A DNA stretch of 64,000 bases from Caulobacteraceae bacterium (GTDB lineage Bacteria > Pseudomonadota > Alphaproteobacteria > Caulobacterales > Caulobacteraceae), in NCBI GenBank assembly GCA_019247715.1, contig JAFBAO010000101.1:1-64000 (forward strand), read 5' to 3'. The position numbers and the translations under genes are program-made. The notes below the pieces were generated by a model. That model saw nothing but the letters and a program-made list of their open reading frames with translations, was not told the origin of the DNA and did not search any database. How positions within the stretch are numbered: the first letter of the stretch is position 1; each line of letters opens with the position of its first letter. Shown in pieces: positions 34,156 to 43,160 of the stretch.

Positions 34156-35277
34156 ATGGGCGAGCTATTCGATCGCGTAAGACCGCCCCGCGCCCTCGAG
34201 TGGACGGGCGAGAGGATGACCACAGACAGTGAAGGTCAGGTCGAGATCGAGCACCTGCATCGTTACTTCCTTGCACGGGAGTTCGTGCGTGGGCAGGACG
34301 TGCTCGACGTCGCTTCCGGCGAAGGCTACGGAAGCGCGTTTCTCGCCCAGACCGCGCGCTCGGTGGTGGGCGTCGAGATCGATGCGGCGGCGGTTGAACA
34401 TGCGCGCTCGAACTACGTCGCGCCGAACCTGCGATTCGAGCAAGGCAGCGCACAGGCGATCCCGCTAGGCGACCAGACAGTCGATGCCGTTGTCTCGTTC
34501 GAGACCGTCGAACACTTCTACGACCAGGAGAATTTTCTTACGGAGATCCGCCGTGTCCTCAGGCCCGGTGGGAGACTGATCATCAGTTCACCCAACCGAG
34601 ACATATATTCTCCAGCCGGAACCGCCCCGAATCCGTTCCATGTTCGTGAGTTGACCGGGGATGAGTTTCAGAAGCTGATTTCGAAATATTTCAAATATCA
34701 CGCGCTACTGGCACAGAGACCGATTCGCGGTTCAGTGATAGTCCAACAGCAAGGCGTCAAGGGTGATGTGGAGCCTCTGAGCTTCGACCGTCGTGAAGCA
34801 GATCGATTTGAGGCGTATGTCGGTTTCCAACGCGAATTATATTATGTTGCGATGGCTTCAGACGCCGAATTGCCGGCGTTCCCAAACAGTTTCTATTTCG
34901 AATCCAATAGAGTCGACAACATGCAGCTGGCCGAATCGCGTGCGACGGTGGCGCAGAAAGACGCTCAACTTGAAGAGGCCTCCGCGGAGCTTGCGGATCT
35001 GCGCGATCGAGTCCGCCTCTTGCAGCACCAAGTGGACGAAATTGCTGATTTGCAGCGACGAGCGAGAGAAATTCCCGACCTGAGGCGAGAAATTGCTGAG
35101 AAGGAGGCGATCGTCCAGCAATTCATGCTCGCCGATGCGGAAGTGAGGAAGTCCGTTTCGGGTAAGGCGCTGCATGGGCTCGTCAAGGCGGAGACCAAAC
35201 TTAGAAGGTCGCTTCGAAAGCGGCGCGCCTCCGCCAAGGCTGCGGAGGCGCTTTCGGGAGCGGCGAGCGAGGAATAA
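34156..35277 (+). CDS. SAM-dependent methyltransferase with C-terminal coiled coil
   Basis: A 373-residue protein. The methyltransferase core is clear: DVLDVASGEGYGSAFLAQ near 48-65, VVGVEIDAAAVEHARSNY, VDAVVSFETVEHFYDQENFL and RRVLRPGGRLIISSPN. After about residue 260 a long charged heptad-rich segment follows (MQLAESRATVAQKDAQLEEA to QRRAREIPDLRREIAEKEAI), probably a coiled coil of some 90 residues, like those found in chain-length-controlling methyltransferases (WbdD type). No kinase domain is present, so the comparison is only structural. ATG 34156 is the first start outside the antisense part of the frame. Confidence 0.8.
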   Translation: MGELFDRVRPPRALEWTGERMTTDSEGQVEIEHLHRYFLAREFVRGQDVLDVASGEGYGSAFLAQTARSVVGVEIDAAAVEHARSNYVAPNLRFEQGSAQAIPLGDQTVDAVVSFETVEHFYDQENFLTEIRRVLRPGGRLIISSPNRDIYSPAGTAPNPFHVRELTGDEFQKLISKYFKYHALLAQRPIRGSVIVQQQGVKGDVEPLSFDRREADRFEAYVGFQRELYYVAMASDAELPAFPNSFYFESNRVDNMQLAESRATVAQKDAQLEEASAELADLRDRVRLLQHQVDEIADLQRRAREIPDLRREIAEKEAIVQQFMLADAEVRKSVSGKALHGLVKAETKLRRSLRKRRASAKAAEALSGAASEE

Positions 35278-35406
35278 GGGCGTTGGGCGGCGGCTCGAGC
35301 AGGCCGCTGAAGGCGACATTCGCCCGGATGCGAAGGCGCCCGGGCATCGCCGCGCCGCCGCCTCACCGCAGCCCTTGCGGCGCCCCGGGATTCGGCTAAG
35401 CCCTAG

Positions 35407-36435
<1,029 letters not shown>

Positions 36436-36495
36436 ACGCCACCGAGGTTCTATGTTGTGCGGACCCGCCCGATGCGGCAGCGCTTTGGGTCGCAA

Positions 36496-37473
36496 TCAAC
36501 CTAAGCCGCCAGCCAATGTGACCGCGAAGCGAGAAACGTTTCGCAGGAGCGCGCGCTCTCGCACTTGGTGAATGGCGAGATCTGGCATGGAGCGCAACGC
36601 TACTTCGGTCCAGAGCTGGCGATCGAGCCACGTCCGATCCTCTATCAGATTCAGCGCATCAGGGTTGAGTTCGTCTGCCAGCGACCTGCGTAGCGAACCG
36701 AGAATGCGGTCAGTTTCATTCAATCTTTCAAGAACGAATGGCTTACCAAGCCATTCCGCCAATCGATCGGAAAGCTGTGGATTTTCGATAACGTCGACGA
36801 AAGCGAATTTCCTCAGTATTTCACAGGCGTCGGCAAGCAGCTTAGGCCCATGTCGGCGGTCGATGTACTCGTTGTCAGGAATCAGGGGGTGTGGCCAGAG
36901 GAGCATCCTGACCGCAAGATTGTCTAACACAGCCACAGTCGACGGTTGAGCTAGGAAATCGACCAATGGCTTACGGGAGTGCCGCACGCGGTCGCCCCAC
37001 CCGCCCCAGCCCGAAAGATGTTGATCGGTGTGCGAGCGCCAATAGAGCCAATGGGATATTAGACGAGAAAATGGTTCTCTAAGGACGGTCACTACTTGCG
37101 CGTTGGGTCGGTTACGTTTGATATTTTGGTAGCCTAAGTGACCGCCTGACAAACGTCCCGTTGGGAACCTATGTTCTTTCTCTAAGTATATATGAGACCT
37201 TATTATATTATCTAAGCTGTCGAATTCCCTGAATTGTGCGAAGGTGCTATTATCAAATCCCCAGACGCCGTTCTCCCCCAAAGAATATTCTAGGGCGCGC
37301 CTAAAGCTCGTGCCGGCAGACTTGGGAATGTGCAAGAATATGACGGGGCGGGAGTCGTCAAATTTCCGGTTTGACCACGACGTCTTTGCCCTTCGGTTGT
37401 CGCGCTCGCCTCGGAACGCCGATAGAAGGTGACCGACACCGCCCCGTCCCCGCAGAATCACCGACGCCCCCAT
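36496..37473 (-). CDS. Sulfotransferase-family protein
   Basis: A protein of about 325 residues. RPVIFLHIPKSAGTSFRRAL (near 43) is the PAPS 5'-phosphosulfate loop, and VVTVLREPFSRLISHWLYWR (near 130) is the 3'-phosphate-binding segment with R and S, as in carbohydrate sulfotransferases (Sulfotransfer_2 type). It would add sulfate to a surface glycan or sugar. The frame extends to TTG 37512 and GTG 37494; ATG 37473 is used, without a strong Shine-Dalgarno. GC is visibly lower here (36500-37350) than in the flanking housekeeping genes, a sign of separate acquisition. It converges with gmd and marks the right edge of the glycan region. Confidence 0.75.
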   Translation of the reverse strand: MGASVILRGRGGVGHLLSAFRGERDNRRAKTSWSNRKFDDSRPVIFLHIPKSAGTSFRRALEYSLGENGVWGFDNSTFAQFREFDSLDNIIRSHIYLEKEHRFPTGRLSGGHLGYQNIKRNRPNAQVVTVLREPFSRLISHWLYWRSHTDQHLSGWGGWGDRVRHSRKPLVDFLAQPSTVAVLDNLAVRMLLWPHPLIPDNEYIDRRHGPKLLADACEILRKFAFVDVIENPQLSDRLAEWLGKPFVLERLNETDRILGSLRRSLADELNPDALNLIEDRTWLDRQLWTEVALRSMPDLAIHQVRERALLRNVSRFAVTLAGGLG

Positions 37474-37643
37474 AGCGCTACAAGGGGTGATCACAACCTG
37501 GGTTTGCGGCAAGAAAGCGTCGCCGTGTAGGCTTTAAGTTTCGCTATTATGCCAAGTTCTTTGCAGGCGCCGCCTATCGGTCAGAGCCGCCGGAAGCGGG
37601 CAAGATACTGCGTCCCCGCGGCGGCGTTCATCGGCGAGATTCC

Positions 37644-38579
37644 TCATCCCGCCAGCTTGCGCAATTCCTTCACTTCCTCCGGCGTCAGCTTCCAGCCGGC
37701 GGCGGCGGCGTTGGCGCGGGCCTGATCGGGCTTGGTGGCGCCGGCGATCACCGAGGCGATCTCCGGGTGGCCCAGCAGCCAGGCGAAGGCCAGCTCCAGC
37801 AGCGAGTGGCCGCGCTCGCGCGCCCAGGCCGTCAGCCGTTCGATGCGGTCGAAGTGGGCCTCGGTGAGCATCCGCTCACCGTAGGGGCCTGGGCCGGCCA
37901 TCCGGGTCCCTTCGGGGGGCGCCTCGCCCCGGTGGTACTTGCCGCTGAGCATGCCCGAGGCGAGCGGGAAATAGGGCAGCATGCCGAGCCCGAACCGCCG
38001 GCTGGCGCGCACCGCCTCGGTTCCGGCGTCGCGCTCCAGGAGGTTATAGTGGTTCTGGGCCGAGACGAACCGGCTGAAATGTTGGGTGCGGGCGGTCCAG
38101 TCGGCGTCGGCGATCTGCCAGCCGGCGAAGTTGGAGTTGCCGACGTAGAGGACCTTGCCCTGGGTCATGAGGTCGTCGAGCGCCCGCAAGGTCTCCTCGA
38201 TGGGCGTCTCGGGATCGGGCGCATGCATCTGGTAGAGGTCGATGTAGTCGGTCCCGAGCCGCTTCAGGCTCGCTTCAGCCGCCCGCATCACGTACAGCCG
38301 CGAGCCGCCGCGGTCGTAGGGGCTCTTGCCCATGGGCAGGGCGAACTTGGTGGCGACGATGACGTCCTTGCGCCGGGCGCCCAGTCCCTTGCCGAGCATC
38401 TCCTCGGACCGTCCGCCCCCGTAGACGTCGGCCGTGTCGAAGAAGTTGATTCCCGCATCGAGGGCCGCGCCCACCACCGCCTCGGCCTCGGGCTGCTCGA
38501 TCCGCATGCCGAAATTGTTGCAGCCCAGCCCGATCTCGCTGACCTTCAGCCCGCTTTCCCCCAGCCGGCGCAGCTCCAT
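37644..38579 (-). CDS. Aldo/keto reductase
   Basis: A 311-residue AKR, NADPH-dependent and cytoplasmic. The catalytic tetrad is readable: Asp and Tyr in FFDTADVYGGGRSEE (near 46-60), Lys in VIVATKFALP (near 76) and His in YQMHAPDPETP (near 115). The NADP-binding end is SVIAGATKPDQARANAAAAG. It resembles the YajO/Gpr-like and L-glyceraldehyde reductase-like group; the substrate is unknown. It is the first gene after the polysaccharide region with normal high-GC codon use, and it is followed in the same direction, further upstream, by fur. No signal peptide. Confidence 0.88.
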   Translation of the reverse strand: MELRRLGESGLKVSEIGLGCNNFGMRIEQPEAEAVVGAALDAGINFFDTADVYGGGRSEEMLGKGLGARRKDVIVATKFALPMGKSPYDRGGSRLYVMRAAEASLKRLGTDYIDLYQMHAPDPETPIEETLRALDDLMTQGKVLYVGNSNFAGWQIADADWTARTQHFSRFVSAQNHYNLLERDAGTEAVRASRRFGLGMLPYFPLASGMLSGKYHRGEAPPEGTRMAGPGPYGERMLTEAHFDRIERLTAWARERGHSLLELAFAWLLGHPEIASVIAGATKPDQARANAAAAGWKLTPEEVKELRKLAG

Positions 38580-38610
38580 TCAAGTCTCTCCCGTCTTCGA
38601 AATGTCTGGA

Positions 38611-38630
38611 GGCCGGCGGCGAGGCCGGCC
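38611..38630 (-). terminator. Hairpin just after the Fur gene
   Basis: GGCCGGC-GGCGAG-GCCGGCC forms a perfect 7-base stem beginning at the base next to the fur stop codon. On the minus strand the following bases are TCCAGACATTT, so the T-run is weak. It may be a terminator or only a stabilising hairpin before the aldo/keto reductase gene. Confidence 0.4.
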
Positions 38631-39038
38631 CTAATCGTCCAGCGGCACGGCGTAGAGCTCCAGCCGGTGGTCCACCAGCCGAAAGCCCAGGCGCCGCGCG
38701 ATCGCCCGTTGCAGGGCCTCGATCTCCTCGTCGACGAACTCGATCACCTTGCCGCTCTTCATGTCGATGAGGTGGTCGTGATGGATCTCGGGGGCCTCCT
38801 CGTAGCGCGAACGGCCGCCGTGGAACTCGTGGCGGGTGAGGATCCCCGCGTCCTCGAACAGCCGCACGGTCCGGTAGACGGTGGCGATGGAGATGTGCGG
38901 ATCGACGGCGTGCGCCCGGCGGTGCAGCTCCTCTACGTCCGGATGATCGTGCGCGGTCGACAGCACCCGGGCGATCACCCGGCGCTGCTCGGTCATGCGC
39001 ATGCCCTTTTCGGCGCAGAGCTGCTCCAGACGATCCAA
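38631..39038 (-). CDS. fur: Fur-family ferric uptake regulator
   Basis: A 135-residue DNA-binding regulator. It has MRMTEQRRVIARVLSTA (start of the winged helix), HISIATVYRTVRLFEDAG (recognition helix), the metal-binding RYEEAPEIHHDHLIDMKSGK and FVDEEIEALQ. The usual C-terminal CxxC zinc pairs are missing, as in other alphaproteobacterial Fur proteins. The TTG at 39038 is chosen because it gives LDRLEQLCAEKGMRM, the expected N-terminus, with GAAGGGA about seven bases upstream. Longer frames are antisense-like. Upstream at 39061-39079 there is an imperfect hairpin (CCGCCTAT/ATAGGGCGG) that may separate it from rimI. Confidence 0.87.
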   Translation of the reverse strand: MDRLEQLCAEKGMRMTEQRRVIARVLSTAHDHPDVEELHRRAHAVDPHISIATVYRTVRLFEDAGILTRHEFHGGRSRYEEAPEIHHDHLIDMKSGKVIEFVDEEIEALQRAIARRLGFRLVDHRLELYAVPLDD

Positions 39039-39084
39039 GCGCGGGTCCCTTCGGTTCGACCCGCCTATGATAGGGCGGGGGCGC

Positions 39085-39534
39085 TCAGGTGTTAAGATCG
39101 CGTCGCATGACGATGGCGTCAGCCGTCCCGCCGCCTGGACGGGCGTAGTAGCCCGGGCGCCGGCCAACGGGGGAAAAGCCCGCCTTTCGGTAGAGGGCCA
39201 CGGCGCCCGGATTGTCGGCGGCCACCTCGAGGAACAGGGCGTTCGCCGTCTGCGCCGAGAGCCGGGCGGCTGTTTCGACGAGGCCGACGCCCAGGCCCTG
39301 GCGGCGATGGCCCGGCGCCACGGCCAGGGTCAGGATCTCCGCCTCGCCGGCGAGGGCGCGGCAGAGGATGAAGCCGGCGAGGGGACCCTCGGCGGTGGCG
39401 GCGGTAAGGGCGAAGACCCCCTCGCTCTCCAGCAGGGCCCGCAGATCGCCGGCCGGCCACGGCGCTTCGAACGCCGCCGCGTGCGCCTCGGCCAGCCGCT
39501 CAGCGTCCTCGGGTCCGGCGCGGTCGAGGTTCAC
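39085..39534 (-). CDS. rimI: Ribosomal-protein-alanine N-acetyltransferase (RimI-like GNAT)
   Basis: A GNAT acetyltransferase of 149 residues: AEAHAAAFEAPWPAGDLRAL at the N-terminus, LTLAVAPGHRRQGLGVGLVE (acetyl-CoA loop Q/R-x-x-G-x-G), FLEVAADNPGAVALYRKAGF and GRRPGYYARPGG, as in RimI. It probably acetylates ribosomal protein S18 or similar N-termini. The GTG at 39534 overlaps the tsaB stop as GTGA, so the two are coupled; the tsaB-rimI-fur order is well known in alphaproteobacteria and supports the name. Confidence 0.87.
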   Translation of the reverse strand: MNLDRAGPEDAERLAEAHAAAFEAPWPAGDLRALLESEGVFALTAATAEGPLAGFILCRALAGEAEILTLAVAPGHRRQGLGVGLVETAARLSAQTANALFLEVAADNPGAVALYRKAGFSPVGRRPGYYARPGGGTADAIVMRRDLNT

Positions 39535-40169
39535 GGCGCGGGCGGGCGGATGTCGGGCGCCCTGAGGTAGAGGGGGCGCGGGTCGCGGAGGACGGGCGCC
39601 TTTCCGGCGAGGCGGCAAAGCGCGCCCAGATCGGGCGCGGCGAGCTCCATGGCCCGCTCCGGCCCGACGATCTCGCCGAACAGCAACGCGCCCGGGCCGG
39701 CGATCGTCAGTGTCCCGTCGTCGAGACTGGCGAGGCGCTGGGCCGCGTCGGCGAAGGCGAGGGCCGCCGGAGGCCAGAGCGGGCGGCCCTGCTCGAACGC
39801 CTGGACGTAGACCTGGCCGCGGCGCGCATCGATCACGCCGCAGGCCCGGCCGCTCTCGCCGGCGCTGGAGGCCAGCGCCTCCAGCGCGCCGATCCCGGCG
39901 ATCTCGGCGCCCGCGGCCAGCCGCAGGCCGAGCGCGAAGGCGAGACCGACCCTGATGCCGGTGAACGAGCCTGGCCCCAGGGTGACGGCGATCCGCCGCA
40001 GGGCGGAAAAGGGCGTCCCGGCCTCGGCCATCGCCTCGGCGGTCATCGGGGCTAGCCGTTCCTGGTGGCCGCGCTGCATGGGCTCCGATCGCGCCGCCAG
40101 CGGTCGGCCGTCCCTGAGGACCGCGACCTGGCAGGCGCCAAGGCATGTATCGACGACGAGCAGCACCAT
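39531..40169 (-). CDS. tsaB: tRNA threonylcarbamoyladenosine biosynthesis protein TsaB
   Basis: A 212-residue ASKHA-fold protein that partners TsaD in t6A37 tRNA modification. It has LLVVDTCLGACQVAVLRDGR at the start, MQRGHQERLAPMTAEAMAEA, and the characteristic RIAVTLGPGSFTGIRVGLAF (near 61-80). The C-terminal part is variable, as usual. It is upstream of rimI with a 4-base overlap. The ATG at 40169 is 45 bases from the stop of the ATP-grasp gene, which is on the same strand, so all four genes could be transcribed together. Confidence 0.92.
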   Translation of the reverse strand: MVLLVVDTCLGACQVAVLRDGRPLAARSEPMQRGHQERLAPMTAEAMAEAGTPFSALRRIAVTLGPGSFTGIRVGLAFALGLRLAAGAEIAGIGALEALASSAGESGRACGVIDARRGQVYVQAFEQGRPLWPPAALAFADAAQRLASLDDGTLTIAGPGALLFGEIVGPERAMELAAPDLGALCRLAGKAPVLRDPRPLYLRAPDIRPPAP

Positions 40170-40214
40170 CGGGCCGGCTTATCCCTCATCCGGTCCGCGA
40201 ATGGGATAGGGGCT

Positions 40215-41228
40215 TCAGAGCTCCAGGCGCTGACGGCGCAGGCTTCGCGTGAAGATGTGGCCGATGAGGGCCTTGTAGTCGACGCCGCGCGCGGCGGCGG
40301 CCTTGGCCACCACGTTGGCGGGTCCGGCCGCGCAGACGATGTTGAACTCCAGGAAGACCAGCCGGCCCCGCTCCGGATCGAAGCGGAAGTCGAAGCGGGC
40401 GTAGTCGAACGGGGCGAGGGCGCCCGCCAGGCGCGCGGCGGCGGCCGAGGCCTCGGCGGCGCCAGGTCCGGAGTAAGGCTCGGAGGCGTAGTCGGAGGTT
40501 CTGCCGTCCTTGCCGGTGGCGGTGAGGATGTTGTTCCTGGGCTCGCCCTGCTCCATGTAGACCGGAAAGGCCTGGAGCGGAAAACCCTCGACCACCGGGA
40601 CGGTCAGGTTGAGGCCGGGGACAAAGGCTTCGGCGATGAAGTCCCGGCCTTCGTTCCTGGGATGGGCCGCCCCCGCCAGGGCCGCCGGCCAGTCGGCCTC
40701 GCCCTCGATCAGCGTGATCTCGCGCGACATGACGCCGTTGCGCGGCTTCAGAATCCACCGGCCGGGAAGGGCGATGTCCGTCGTCCGCAGCGGGTTGATC
40801 ACCCGGTGCTCGGCGACCTCGATCCCCAGCGAGGCGGCCAGCGCCTTGGCGAGCGTCTTGTCCTCGGAGAGGGCCCGCACGGGGGCCGGCGCGCCCAGAA
40901 ACGGGACGCCCCGAAACGCGGCGATGGATGGGATCAGGAGCTCGCGTCCCTCGATCGGGGCGAGGATGTTGTAGGCGAACACGTAGTCGAACTCGAACGG
41001 TCCGAAGAGGATCTCCGGATCGCTTGCCGGCGTCACGTCCAGACCGTGCTCGCGCAGGGCCCGCAGAAGCGCGGCTTGGATTGTCACCACATAGCCGTGT
41101 TTGCGAAGGTTCTCCTCGGTCAGCGCCGCGGCGTAGGGAGCGTAGAACAGGACCTTGGTGTCGGCGATCTCCTCGGCCGTCGGCGCGAGAACGTATCGGC
41201 TGAGGTCCGACGAGCTTCCGTCCGGCAT
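40215..41228 (-). CDS. ATP-grasp ligase-like protein, copy A
   Basis: A 337-residue protein with an ATP-grasp fold resembling D-alanine-D-alanine ligases. GRWILKPRNGVMSREITLIE holds the nucleotide-binding Lys (near 157), GRDFIAEAFVPGLNLTVPVV is the grasp loop, and DYARFDFRFD to LVFLEFNIVCAAGPANVV has the metal-binding D, E and N. The usual Ddl N-terminal Val/Gly-rich start is replaced by TKVLFYAPYAAALTEE. It is paralogous to the next upstream gene (about three-fifths identical by eye), including the C-terminus SLRRQRLEL. It presumably joins a carboxylate and an amine using ATP; substrates are unknown. Ddl itself is unlikely, given the paired copies outside the mur cluster. Confidence 0.75.
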   Translation of the reverse strand: MPDGSSSDLSRYVLAPTAEEIADTKVLFYAPYAAALTEENLRKHGYVVTIQAALLRALREHGLDVTPASDPEILFGPFEFDYVFAYNILAPIEGRELLIPSIAAFRGVPFLGAPAPVRALSEDKTLAKALAASLGIEVAEHRVINPLRTTDIALPGRWILKPRNGVMSREITLIEGEADWPAALAGAAHPRNEGRDFIAEAFVPGLNLTVPVVEGFPLQAFPVYMEQGEPRNNILTATGKDGRTSDYASEPYSGPGAAEASAAAARLAGALAPFDYARFDFRFDPERGRLVFLEFNIVCAAGPANVVAKAAAARGVDYKALIGHIFTRSLRRQRLEL

Positions 41229-41246
41229 CCTGCCCCCTAATGGTGA

Positions 41247-41293
41247 CGAGCCGACCGCTGGCTCGGAAAGGTCGGTCCAGCAAATCCTGGACC
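41247..41293 (-). promoter_or_regulatory. Two hairpins between the tandem ATP-grasp genes
   Basis: CGAGCC/GGCTCG (41247-41252 with 41260-41265) and GGTCCAG/CTGGACC (41274-41280 with 41287-41293, loop CAAATC) lie in the 99-base spacer. Neither is followed by a T-run, so they look more like mRNA-processing or attenuating structures than terminators. Confidence 0.4.
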
Positions 41294-41327
41294 AGGGGCG
41301 GCAGGCGAGGGGGAAAAGCGCTCTCGA

Positions 41328-42347
41328 TTAGAGCTCGAGCCGCTGGCGGCGCAGGCTTCGGGTGACGATGTGGCCGATCAAGGACGGGTAGTCGACCCCG
41401 CAGAGGGCGGCGGCCTTGGGGACGACGTTGGCCGGCCCCAAGGCGCAGACGAGGTTCACCTCCAGGAACGCCAGCCGGTTCCGCTCGGGGTCGTAGCGGA
41501 AGTCGAACCGCGCGTAGTCGAGCGGAGTGAGGGCCGCCGCCAGCTTCGCCGTCGCGGCGGCTGCCTCGGCCGCGCCAGGTCCGTCGTAGGGCTCGGAGGC
41601 ATATTCGGCGTTCTTGCCGTCCTTGCCGCCGAGCGTCAGGATGTTGTTGCGCGGGTCGCCACGCTCGATGAAGACCGGCAGGCTCTGCGGCGGAAAGCCT
41701 TCGATCACCGGCACGCTGAGGTTCAGCCCCGGCACGAACTCCTCGGCGATGAAGTCGCGCCCCTCGTGCTTGGGGTCGGCGGCCTGGGCGAGGGCGCTGC
41801 GCCACCCGGCTTCGTCCTCGACCAGGGCCAGATCCTCGGACATGGTGCCGCCTCTGGTCTTCAGGATCCAGCGGCCCGGCAGCCTGAGCTCCGAGGCGCC
41901 CGGCGACAGCGGACTGACCACCCGATGCTCGGCCACGCCCACGCCCAGCGAGGCGGCGAGCACCTTGCCGAGCACCTTGTCCTCGCTGAACGGCCGCAGC
42001 GTGGCGGGGCCGCCGAGGGAGGGGATGCCCCGGTAGGCGGCGATGGCGGGGGCCAGCAGCTCGTGGCCCTCGAAGGGCGCCATGACCGTGAAGGCGAACA
42101 GGTAGTCGTAGTCCAGCGGCCCGAAAAGGATTTCCGGATCGCTTGCCGCCGTCACCTCGAACCCGATCCGGCGCAGGGTCTGGATGAGGGCGGCCTGGAT
42201 GGCCACGCGGTAGCCGTGCAGGCGGATCTGCTCGTCGCTGGTGTCGGCGGCGTTGGGGCCGAAGAACAGGATCCTGGTGTCGCCGATCTCCTGCGCCGTC
42301 GGCCGCAGGACGTGCTGGCTCAGATCCGCGAATTCGGCGTTCGGCAT
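41328..42347 (-). CDS. ATP-grasp ligase-like protein, copy B
   Basis: A 339-residue paralogue of the next gene with the same ends (MPNA start, SLRRQRLEL end). Shared motifs are ASDPEILFGPLDYDYLFAF, SEDKVLGKVLAASLGVGVAE, GRWILKTRGGTMSEDLALVE with the ATP-binding Lys, GRDFIAEEFVPGLNLSVPVI, PRNNILTLGGKDGKNAEYAS and DYARFDFRYDPERNRLAFLE-V-N with metal ligands. Conservation is highest at the catalytic core and C-terminus; the region at 145-155 differs (SPGASELR inserted). Both copies look intact, so they probably have different substrates or form a heterodimer. It lies downstream of nfu but beyond a strong terminator, so it likely has its own promoter. Confidence 0.75.
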   Translation of the reverse strand: MPNAEFADLSQHVLRPTAQEIGDTRILFFGPNAADTSDEQIRLHGYRVAIQAALIQTLRRIGFEVTAASDPEILFGPLDYDYLFAFTVMAPFEGHELLAPAIAAYRGIPSLGGPATLRPFSEDKVLGKVLAASLGVGVAEHRVVSPLSPGASELRLPGRWILKTRGGTMSEDLALVEDEAGWRSALAQAADPKHEGRDFIAEEFVPGLNLSVPVIEGFPPQSLPVFIERGDPRNNILTLGGKDGKNAEYASEPYDGPGAAEAAAATAKLAAALTPLDYARFDFRYDPERNRLAFLEVNLVCALGPANVVPKAAALCGVDYPSLIGHIVTRSLRRQRLEL

Positions 42348-42419
42348 GGGCTCCCCTCCTGGATCTCTCTGCGGGGGAGCCTAGGGCGGCGCGTGAGCTT
42401 CACAAAGCGCGGCCGCATG

Positions 42420-42463
42420 AAAAAAGCCTCGCGCGCGGACGACGGCTCGCGCGCGGACGACGG
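42420..42463 (-). terminator. Rho-independent terminator built from an 18-base tandem repeat
   Basis: Two perfect 18-base units (CTCGCGCGCGGACGACGG, 42428-42445 and 42446-42463) lie four bases after the nfu stop. Each contains the self-complementary CGCGCGCG, so the two copies can pair as a stem with a 10-base loop. On the minus strand AGGC and six T follow (42425-42420), which is a classical terminator tail. Confidence 0.7.
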
Positions 42464-42467
42464 AACG

Positions 42468-43040
42468 TCAGAGGGTCTGCTCGACCCGCGTCACTTCCGG
42501 CACATAGTGGCGGAGCATGTTCTCGACCCCGGCCTTGAGCGTGGCGGCCGAGGATGGGCAGCCCGAGCAGGCGCCCCGCATATGCAGCCAGACGACGCCG
42601 GTGGCCGGCTCGAAGCGCGAGAACAGAATGTCGCCCCCGTCCTGGGCCACCGCCGGGCGCACCCGCGTGTCGAGGATCTCCTTGATCTCGGCGACGATCT
42701 CGGCCGCCTCGCCCTCGTAGGCACCCTCGTCCAAGGCCTCCTCGCCGACGTCCTCGCCCTCGACCAGGGGGGCGCCGCTGGTGAAATGGTCCATGACCTC
42801 GGCCAGGATCGGAGCTTTCAGATAGGCCCAGTCGAGCTCGGCGGATTTGGTGACGGTGAGGAAATCGTCGCCGAAATAGACCCGCGCGACCCCGTCGACC
42901 CCGAACAGGGCGCGGGCGAGGGGGGAGGCGGCGGCGGCCTCGGGGCTGGCGAAGTCCCGCGAGCGGCCCGGCGAGACCTCGCGGCCGGGCAGGAACTTCA
43001 GCACGTTGGGATTGGGCGTGGCTTCGGTCTGGATGAACAT
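42468..43040 (-). CDS. NfuA/NifU-type iron-sulfur scaffold protein
   Basis: A 190-residue Fe-S carrier. The N-terminal Nfu domain begins MFIQTEATPNPNVLKFLPG and has GVARVYFGDDFLTVTKSAEL. The C-terminal NifU domain has DTRVRPAVAQDGGDILFSRF and the cluster-binding C-x-x-C in MRGACSGCPSSAATLK (near 156-171). This two-domain form is common in alphaproteobacteria and mitochondria and delivers 4Fe-4S clusters. It is monocistronic: the strong terminator follows it and the start is 120 bases from the divergent YbjN gene. Confidence 0.92.
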   Translation of the reverse strand: MFIQTEATPNPNVLKFLPGREVSPGRSRDFASPEAAAASPLARALFGVDGVARVYFGDDFLTVTKSAELDWAYLKAPILAEVMDHFTSGAPLVEGEDVGEEALDEGAYEGEAAEIVAEIKEILDTRVRPAVAQDGGDILFSRFEPATGVVWLHMRGACSGCPSSAATLKAGVENMLRHYVPEVTRVEQTL

Positions 43041-43160
43041 GGTGGTCCTTTAGATGGGCCGATCCCTGCGGCCTTGCAACTTGCGCCCGCCGAAGCTTGA
43101 TTTTCTGCGACTCGGAGCGCTGAATCGGCCCCTCGGCGGAGACGCCCCAGGGGGAAGTTC

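Noticed and set aside
37767..39095. A plus-strand frame of 442 codons
   Set aside because: It is antisense to the aldo/keto reductase and fur genes; no family feature is visible.
41370..43100. A plus-strand frame of 576 codons
   Set aside because: It lies opposite the ATP-grasp copy B and nfu genes; the composition is that of an antisense shadow.
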